Below are positions 7,193 through 11,738 of a DNA stretch of 11,738 bases, piece by piece. Source of the DNA: an uncultured Collinsella sp. (GTDB lineage: Bacteria; Actinomycetota; Coriobacteriia; Coriobacteriales; Coriobacteriaceae); NCBI GenBank assembly GCA_902494685.1, contig CABUUE010000028.1, forward strand, positions 1 through 11,738. The letters are read 5' to 3'. Within the stretch, counting starts at the first letter, position 1. Every line of letters starts with the position of its first letter. The notes under the pieces are model-generated. The model did not search any database, had not been told where the DNA came from, and was given only the letters and a program-made list of their open reading frames with translations. The translations under genes and the position numbers were made by a program.

Positions 7193-7892
7193 AGCGGAGC
7201 TTGCTGGTCTCGAAGTACTCGGGGAACTGGTCCAGAACCTCGGTCTGGTTGCGGAACATCATATGCAGGTGCTTGCTGACCAAAAAGCTCGCTTCGATGG
7301 GGTCGCGACCGGCGATAGCGCGGCGAATCTGCTTGTGCTCGTTCACGATGTCCTGATTGTCGAGAACCTGCGTGGCGGCGCGCAGCCAGCGGAAGCGCTC
7401 CAGGTCGGCATTGGTCTCTTCGAGCCACGACCACACGGTGCTGCGACATGCGATGCTAAAAATCATGTGATGCATGAGGTTGTCGCTCAAAAAGAAGCCG
7501 ATGCGATCCTCTTCGGCCATGGCCTTTTCCTGCAGCGCGATGGCGCGGTCGAGCTGCTCGATGCCGGCCGACGTGGCGCGCGCACAGCACTCCACAATCA
7601 CCTGCTTTTCCAGATGCTCGCGGATGTAGCAGGCACTCTCGGCAAGGGTGAGGTTGATGGGTGAGACGTAGGTGCCGCTCTGGGGCACGGTGCGCACCAG
7701 GCCTTCCTGCGCCAAGCGAACCAAAGCCTCGCGCACAGGGGTGCGCCCCATATCCAGGTCGTCGCAAAGTTGCTTGACGCCCAGCTTTTCGCCCGGCTTG
7801 TAGTCCAGGTAGACGATTTTGCGTCGAATGGTGTGGTAGGACTGGTCCTGTAGGCTCGTTTCCTGCTCGCCGACGTGCATCGATTCTTCCAT
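7191..7892 (-). CDS. GntR-family transcriptional regulator, FadR (FCD) subfamily
   Basis: The winged helix-turn-helix covers SYHTIRRKIVYLDYKPGEKL, LCDDLDMGRTPVREALVRLA and GLVRTVPQSGTYVSP. An all-helical FCD effector domain follows, with the metal/ligand pattern DNLMH (Asp and His four apart), NEHKQI and KHLH. FCD regulators usually sense a carboxylate or related metabolite. The coordinates use the ATG at 7892, 233 residues, which has GAGG four bases upstream. The frame extends to an ATG at 7922 (243 residues, MSLIEQLRGA-), but that ATG has no ribosome site and lies only about 7 bases below a possible transcript start, from CATAAT at 7941-7936. A third ATG at 7880 is also possible. It is divergent from the exporter gene, so it probably controls that gene and itself. 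The stop codon lies inside repeat R3. Confidence 0.9.
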   Translation of the reverse strand: MEESMHVGEQETSLQDQSYHTIRRKIVYLDYKPGEKLGVKQLCDDLDMGRTPVREALVRLAQEGLVRTVPQSGTYVSPINLTLAESACYIREHLEKQVIVECCARATSAGIEQLDRAIALQEKAMAEEDRIGFFLSDNLMHHMIFSIACRSTVWSWLEETNADLERFRWLRAATQVLDNQDIVNEHKQIRRAIAGRDPIEASFLVSKHLHMMFRNQTEVLDQFPEYFETSKLR

Positions 7893-7935
7893 AGCGCCTC
7901 GCAACTGTTCTATCAAACTCATATGTCAGTTGTTA

Positions 7936-8020
7936 ATTATGCCGCGAATCAGCTCTCCGCGGTGGGCAATTCGGCTGTTGCCTGAGAACTATTGCGGCAT
8001 CTTAGTCTGTGTTTGCGCAA
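7936..8020. promoter_or_regulatory. Divergent control region between gntR and the exporter
   Basis: The 163-bp divergent gap contains CATAAT on the minus strand (7941-7936) as a possible -10 for the regulator. It has ATGCCGC (7939-7945) with its complement GCGGCAT (7994-8000) about 48 bases apart, and the 8-base palindrome TTGCGCAA (8013-8020). Any of these could be the regulator's site. I find no clear FadR-type TGGTnnnACCA and no confident exporter promoter. Confidence 0.3.
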
Positions 8021-8085
8021 GGCTGCGCTCAATGTTGCCGTATCATAAGCCGTCGCAAACGTGAAATAGAAAGAAGGAATCCCAT

Positions 8086-9120
8086 ATGCAACTGGCAAAT
8101 ATCGTACGCGAGCGCTGGAAAGGCGTTTTGTTCTGCCTGATCATCGCCATTCCCGCGACGTTGCTCGGCAAACAAATTGAGGTGGTCGGCGGTCCGGTAT
8201 TTGCCATCCTCTTTGGCATGGTCCTGGCGCTCGTCTTTCCCAAGAATCGTCGCGAACAGCTCGTCGCCGGCGTCACCTATACGTCCAAAAAAGTCTTGCA
8301 GTACGCGGTTATCCTGCTTGGCTTTGGCATGAACCTCTCCCAGATTCTGTCCAAGGGTGCCCAGTCGCTACCGATTATCGTGGCGACAATCTCGACCTCG
8401 CTTGTCATCGCCTTTGTGCTCTGCCGCGTTATGAACGTGCCGGGTAAGATCGCGACGCTTGTGGGTGTGGGTTCGTCGATTTGCGGCGGTTCTGCTATCG
8501 CCGCGACCGCACCCGTCATCGATGCCGACGATCGCGAGATTGCCCAGGCCATTTCGGTCATCTTCCTGTTTAACGTTATCGCGGCGCTCGTGTTTCCAAC
8601 GCTCGGCGGTATGCTCGGGCTGACCAACGAGGGCTTTGGCCTGTTTGCCGGCACCGCCATCAACGACACCTCGTCCGTAACGGCTGCGGCGAGCGCCTGG
8701 GACAGCATGCATCCCGGCGCCAATGTGCTCGAGAGCGCCACGGTGGTCAAGCTCACCAGGACGCTGGCCATTATTCCCATTACATTGGCCCTCGCATACT
8801 GGCAGATGCATCTGGCGCGCAAGGCCGGCGGCGACGCCAAAAGCACGTTCTCGCTTAAACGTGCGTTTCCCATGTTTGTGTTGTTCTTTGTGCTGGCGAG
8901 CGTGATCACCACGGTGCTTCAGCTTCCTGCGTCCATTACGGCGCCCATCAAGGAGCTGTCGAAGTTCTTTATTGTGATGGCCATGGCGGCTATTGGTTTT
9001 AATACCGATATCGTCGAGCTGGTCAAAAAGGGCGGCAAGCCCATCGCGCTGGGCTTTTGCTGCTGGATTGGCATTGCGTGCATGAGTTTGGGAATGCAAC
9101 ACGTACTGGGAATCTGGTAG
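8086..9120 (+). CDS. YeiH/UPF0324-family putative sulfate exporter
   Basis: This is a 344-residue integral membrane protein with about ten hydrophobic segments, for example 13-28, 36-51, 70-86, 95-114, 154-175, 225-240, 262-280, 293-306 and 318-338. Family marks are LLGFGMNLSQIL (77-88), GVGSSICGGSAIAATAPVI (127-145) and FAGTAINDTSSVTAA (187-201). The family is annotated as putative sulfate exporters on limited evidence, so the substrate is uncertain. The start at 8086 has AAGGA seven bases upstream. It is divergent from the FCD regulator, an arrangement like other YeiH genes paired with a regulator, which suggests inducible export. No T-rich terminator follows; the next structure is the hairpin at 9180. 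Confidence 0.9.
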   Translation: MQLANIVRERWKGVLFCLIIAIPATLLGKQIEVVGGPVFAILFGMVLALVFPKNRREQLVAGVTYTSKKVLQYAVILLGFGMNLSQILSKGAQSLPIIVATISTSLVIAFVLCRVMNVPGKIATLVGVGSSICGGSAIAATAPVIDADDREIAQAISVIFLFNVIAALVFPTLGGMLGLTNEGFGLFAGTAINDTSSVTAAASAWDSMHPGANVLESATVVKLTRTLAIIPITLALAYWQMHLARKAGGDAKSTFSLKRAFPMFVLFFVLASVITTVLQLPASITAPIKELSKFFIVMAMAAIGFNTDIVELVKKGGKPIALGFCCWIGIACMSLGMQHVLGIW

Positions 9121-9179
9121 AGAAGTAGCTTATTTGCGTGCTGCGTGTTGGTTGCTGGTGAGCGCAAGCCTGCGGTGGA

Positions 9180-9268
9180 GCGATAGGAGCTCTTGCGGGT
9201 ATGGCTTGTCCGCAGGTTTATAAGTCCCGAAGAGCTCTTATCGCCCCGCCAGGATGGCGATGCGGGGC
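9180..9268. other. Pair of strong hairpins between exporter and Fis-type regulator
   Basis: GCGATAGGAGCTCTT (9180-9194) pairs with AAGAGCTCTTATCGC (9230-9244): 15 pairs with one G-T. It extends inward by CGGG/CCCG (9196-9199 with 9226-9229). A GC hairpin GCCCCGC/GCGGGGC (9243-9249 with 9262-9268) follows and overlaps the first by two bases. CCTGCGG (9169-9175) can also pair with CCGCAGG (9210-9216), crossing the large stem, so two exclusive folds exist. No T-run follows, so this is not a classical terminator. It ends 11 bases before the regulator's -35. Confidence 0.6.
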
Positions 9269-9279
9269 AACACCTATAC

Positions 9280-9308
9280 TTGCAGGATGACGCTTTCTGC
9301 CCTATAGT
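9280..9308 (+). promoter_or_regulatory. Sigma-70-type promoter of the Fis-HTH regulator
   Basis: TTGCAG (9280-9285), a 17-base spacer and TATAGT (9303-9308) make the cleanest promoter in the window. The transcript would begin near 9315, leaving a leader of about 79 bases before the ATG at 9394. This rules out the in-frame ATG at 9193 as the start. Confidence 0.65.
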
Positions 9309-9393
9309 GTTTGGTGAGCAATATCGTTCAATTTTGAAACACTCGGTCGTGCGACCGTCGGCGGTTGCACGTCGCTGCGGACAGGGGCAAATC

Positions 9394-10611
9394 ATGGATA
9401 GCGATGCCAAGCTGAACATCTTGACCGATGCCCTAGCTGCTGCCGGGGCCTCGGCATTGGCAATCGATGCGCGTGGGGACGTCGCGATCTCTACCATGAA
9501 TGGCGCGGCGCTTGAGCGGGATGTGGCGGCTTTTGTCGCTGAGCGTCTCGACCGTATAGGAGACGGCGCGCGTCTGGTTATGGGGCGTGAGGGTACGCGC
9601 CTGAGCCTGACCGTTCGCCCCACCGACAAAGAGGGCGGGGGGCTTTGGGTCGTCGTGGTCCGCGAGGTGCGCGGCGCCGCGGCGCATGCGGGCATCGAGT
9701 GGCTCAACGCCGACGAGGTTGAGGCCCGCTACGAATCGAGCGCGTACGGCATCGTTGAGGGTGCCGCTGCGGTAGCTGCACCGGTTGCCGAGAGCTACGC
9801 GCGCGGTGTGCCCCTTATGCTCGAGGGTGAGCTGGGAGCGGGTCAGGTTGAGATCGCCAAGCGCCTCTATCTGGACGGTCCTTTTGCCGATCAGCCCTTT
9901 GTTTCCGTCGCGCTCGATGAACTCACCGATCGCGGTTGGCGCCATGTGCTCAAAAGCGCCGAATCGCCGTTGTTCCAAACGGGGCTGACCCTTTGCATTG
10001 AGGGCTGGAACGCGGTTGGCCCCCAGCGCCTCCGCGAGCTGGTCTCCACGATGGCCGACACCGCGTTGGCGACGCGCTGCCATGTGGTGCTGACGGCGAA
10101 TGACATGCCGGGCGGCAGCGAAAGTGATCAAGCCGCCTTTGTGACCGAGCGCTTCGCCTGTGCGGTGAGCGTGGCGCCGGCAATCGCCGAGCAGGGAGCC
10201 GCGTCGACGAAGGTTGCGCGCTATTTGGAATATCTCGCTGACGCATTTGGGACGGCAGCGCCCACGCTGTCTTCCGCGGCGACGAAGACGCTTGATGCTT
10301 ACCGCTGGCCGCGCAATTATCTGCAGCTCCGCGAGGTCTCGGAACGACTGTATATTTTGGTGGGGGCGGGCGCGGTGGACCGCGCTGTGGCGGAGGAAGT
10401 GCTCGCCCAAGAGGACGTGATTAAGACCGCAGCCTTTGGCGCCCCGACGCTCGAAAGCGACCTGTATATCCTGCGACCGCTGGCCGATACCGAGCGAGAT
10501 ATCGCGCATCTGGTTGTAGATCATCTCCACGGCAACCGAACCCGTGCGGCGGAGGTACTGGGCATAAGCCGTACAACGCTGTGGCGCTTGCTGAAGGACG
10601 ATGACCGTTGA
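9394..10611 (+). CDS. NtrC/PrpR-like regulator with degenerate AAA+ domain and C-terminal Fis helix-turn-helix
   Basis: This is a 405-residue protein. Residues 1-95 form a possible PAS-like sensor (ALAIDARGDVAIST, then LSLTVRP and LWVVVVREV). Residues 115-335 follow the order of an NtrC-type AAA+ domain, but key sites are lost. Walker A is GELGAGQVEIA (145-155) with Gln151 in place of Lys. Walker B is TLCIEGWNAV (199-208) without the Asp-Glu pair. The span between them is about 50 residues and has no GAFTGA loop. Sensor-I-like VVLTAND (231-237) and YRWPRNYLQLREV (303-315, compare WPGNxREL) remain. Residues 369-402 are a well-kept Fis DNA-binding domain (NRTRAAEVLGISRTTLWRLL). It therefore probably binds DNA without ATP-driven sigma-54 activation (inference). 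AGGGG lies six bases before the ATG at 9394. Its target is unknown. Confidence 0.8.
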   Translation: MDSDAKLNILTDALAAAGASALAIDARGDVAISTMNGAALERDVAAFVAERLDRIGDGARLVMGREGTRLSLTVRPTDKEGGGLWVVVVREVRGAAAHAGIEWLNADEVEARYESSAYGIVEGAAAVAAPVAESYARGVPLMLEGELGAGQVEIAKRLYLDGPFADQPFVSVALDELTDRGWRHVLKSAESPLFQTGLTLCIEGWNAVGPQRLRELVSTMADTALATRCHVVLTANDMPGGSESDQAAFVTERFACAVSVAPAIAEQGAASTKVARYLEYLADAFGTAAPTLSSAATKTLDAYRWPRNYLQLREVSERLYILVGAGAVDRAVAEEVLAQEDVIKTAAFGAPTLESDLYILRPLADTERDIAHLVVDHLHGNRTRAAEVLGISRTTLWRLLKDDDR

Positions 10612-10622
10612 GCGAGGCGCCC

Positions 10623-10651
10623 GTGACCGCGCGCGACGCGTGTGCTACAGT
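10623..10651 (+). promoter_or_regulatory. Candidate promoter of the small membrane protein gene
   Basis: GTGACC (10623-10628), a 17-base spacer and TACAGT (10646-10651), preceded by TG at 10643-10644 (extended -10), lie just after the regulator stop. The leader would be about 38 bases. The gene may also be read through from the regulator, since no terminator separates them. Confidence 0.45.
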
Positions 10652-10695
10652 CCAAAGCGTTATTGTTTCGATTTGGTTACGGCGTGCGAGGGCAT

Positions 10696-11271
10696 ATGGC
10701 TGAGACTTCAAAACCGAGCCGCAGAAGGCGGAGTGCCGCGCCGGTCAACCGACGCACGACATCGGTGACGTGGGGTAAACACGCCTCGGGGTTTGATGGC
10801 TCGTTCAAGCGCACTAAATACGGCTATCCTTCGGCAAGCGCCCGCTTGGCAATGCGGGCAGAGTCCTCGCTGTGGGGCCGCAAACGCGTGGTGGGCTCAA
10901 AGCTCAAGCACGACGGAACGCTCGGCTACATCAGCCGCGGGGCGGCTCGCCGCAGCGGGCTCAATCCCGCCGGCTGGCATCGCTACGTGCCGATCGTGGC
11001 CGCCGTTGCAGTGATCGTCATCGCACTCGCTGCGCTTGGCTATGCCGGCGGTGGCGCCAACTTGGACGCAGTGTTTAAATCGCCCGAGCTCGCGCATGCA
11101 GGCACAGAAGTTGTCGAGGGCGCTCAGACCCAGACGGGCGTCGCACCTCAGCGCGGCATCGTCGCGGCGGCCTCCACCATCGCAGATGCTCAAAAGGACG
11201 AGGACGAACAAGGCGACGACGTCGATGCGAATCAGACGAGCGAAACGGCAACAACTCCATCGGCGGGATAA
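10696..11271 (+). CDS. Single-pass membrane protein of unknown function
   Basis: This is a 191-residue protein I do not recognise. Residues 1-95 are strongly basic, with RRRRS near the start and many Arg, Lys and Gly. Residues 97-117 (YVPIVAAVAVIVIALAALGY) are one transmembrane helix, and 120-191 form an Ala-rich, increasingly acidic tail (DEDEQGDDVD). By the positive-inside rule the basic half is cytoplasmic and the acidic tail outside. A basic cytoplasmic half could bind nucleic acid or membrane lipid, but nothing proves it. I chose the ATG at 10696 because GAGG lies four bases upstream; an in-frame ATG at 10642 overlaps the candidate promoter. It lies 84 bases after the Fis-type regulator on the same strand. 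There are no catalytic motifs and no LPXTG. Confidence 0.75.
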   Translation: MAETSKPSRRRRSAAPVNRRTTSVTWGKHASGFDGSFKRTKYGYPSASARLAMRAESSLWGRKRVVGSKLKHDGTLGYISRGAARRSGLNPAGWHRYVPIVAAVAVIVIALAALGYAGGGANLDAVFKSPELAHAGTEVVEGAQTQTGVAPQRGIVAAASTIADAQKDEDEQGDDVDANQTSETATTPSAG

Positions 11272-11278
11272 GTTGCGA

Positions 11279-11321
11279 GTGGGGTAGCTAAAATAGCCCC
11301 GTCCCAAATTAGCCACCCCGC
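11279..11321. repeat. Palindromic repeat R4 (GTCCC core), possible terminator
   Basis: GTGGGGTAGCTAA (11279-11291) pairs with TTAGCCACCCCGC (11309-11321), 12 of 13 positions including one wobble. The loop runs AATAGCCCCGTCCCAAA. The plus-strand order (stem, AAAATA, CCCCGTCCC, return stem) matches R1-R3 with a new stem. It sits between two convergent genes, so it may help end both transcripts, but there is no T-run. Confidence 0.6.
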
Positions 11322-11334
11322 TGACGCTCCTGGG

Positions 11335-11738
11335 TTACCTTACGTAGATGATGTTGTCGCGGCGCGGCTTTGCCTCGGGTAGCGTGTCCTCGGCGTAGCC
11401 AAGAATGCAGTTACCGACACCGCGCAGGCTGCCGTCGGCGGGCAGGCCCCAGCTGGCCAGCAGCTCCAGGCCCTCGGGCGAGTCAAAGACCTCATGCGCG
11501 CGGTGAATCCAGCACGAATCGACACCCAGTGCATAGGCGGCGTTGAGCAGGTTGCCCATGGCGAGCGAGCCGTCTTCCAGATGTGTGGGCACGCTGCGGT
11601 CAACCAGCACCACCACAACGGTCTTGGCGCCATAGAAGGGGTCTCCGTTGCTGCCCATGACCTGGGCGTTGAGCCGTGAGAGACGCTCGACGGTCGCGGG
11701 GTCGGTGACGGCGACAAACGTCACCGGCTGGCGACCCA
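11335..11738 (-). CDS. Nitroreductase-family flavoprotein, C-terminal part (partial at 5' end)
   Basis: The minus-strand frame is open from the window edge to TAA at 11337-11335, giving about 133 residues. The visible part starts GRQPVTFVAVTD, as in FMN-dependent nitroreductases. It continues with VVVVLVDRSVPTH, GNLLNAAYALGVDSCWIHRA, LLASWGLPADGSLRGVGNCILGYAEDTLPEAKPR in order, and ends NIIYVR. The AAYALGVDSCWI block and the LGY-PKPR-like end are typical of the family. These dimeric cytosolic enzymes reduce nitro compounds, quinones or similar acceptors with NAD(P)H; the natural substrate is unknown. The N-terminal FMN-binding Arg-rich motif is outside the window. The GTG at 11724 is an internal valine, not the start. 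It converges on the membrane protein gene across R4. Confidence 0.88.
   Translation of the reverse strand, partial: GRQPVTFVAVTDPATVERLSRLNAQVMGSNGDPFYGAKTVVVVLVDRSVPTHLEDGSLAMGNLLNAAYALGVDSCWIHRAHEVFDSPEGLELLASWGLPADGSLRGVGNCILGYAEDTLPEAKPRRDNIIYVR

Noticed and set aside
9193..9393. An N-terminal extension of the Fis-type regulator from an upstream ATG
   Set aside because: It runs through a 15-bp hairpin and a consensus-like promoter (9280-9308). The ATG at 9394 has AGGGG at proper spacing.

Overview
The window looks like chromosome of a GC-rich Gram-positive bacterium, most likely a Coriobacteriia member close to Collinsella. This rests on the flavour of the proteins and on the intergenic hairpins, not on a database search. 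There is no phage, plasmid, CRISPR or integrase signal and no rRNA or tRNA gene. Nine protein genes are visible, two of them cut by the window ends. Most appear to be single-gene transcription units with their own hairpins and promoters.

Layout. 1-498 (+) is the 3' end of an elongation factor G-type gene. It converges on 628-1611 (-), a membrane-anchored or secreted DNA/RNA non-specific nuclease, and a bidirectional terminator lies between them. The 380-bp gap 1612-1991 holds a palindromic repeat (R1), a long rod-shaped structure that pairs well only as plus-strand RNA, and a short perfect hairpin. 1992-2870 (-) is a LarE-type PP-loop sulfur transferase, divergent from a HAD phosphatase/phosphoglucomutase-like gene (3044-3694, +). 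A bidirectional terminator separates that gene from a LacI-family repressor (3808-4917, -). The 311-bp gap 4918-5228 holds a candidate operator, the repressor promoter, two adjacent palindromic repeats (R2, R2b), a perfect inverted repeat and a -10 box leading into glmS (5229-7076, +). After the glmS terminator, repeat R3 runs into the stop codon of a convergent FadR-type GntR regulator (7191-7892, -). That regulator is divergent from a YeiH-family putative sulfate exporter (8086-9120, +). The 273-bp gap 9121-9393 carries a 15-bp-stem hairpin, a GC hairpin and a good promoter for a Fis-HTH regulator with a decayed AAA+ domain (9394-10611, +). Then come a single-pass membrane protein of unknown function (10696-11271, +), another palindromic element (R4) and the 3' part of a nitroreductase (11335-11738, -).

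The genes do not form one pathway. GlmS feeds amino-sugar and cell-wall synthesis. The GntR/exporter pair looks like a regulator with its divergent target. LarE stands alone, without larB, larC or larA in view. The LacI and Fis-type regulators have no obvious neighbouring target operon.

The most interesting material is non-coding or degenerate: (1) a family of intergenic hairpins with a shared core around CCTGTCCC/CCGTCCC but interchangeable stems, (2) a roughly 105-nt rod structure whose wobble pairs all favour one strand, and (3) an NtrC-like regulator that has lost its Walker A lysine, Walker B acids and sigma-54 contact loop but kept its DNA-binding domain.
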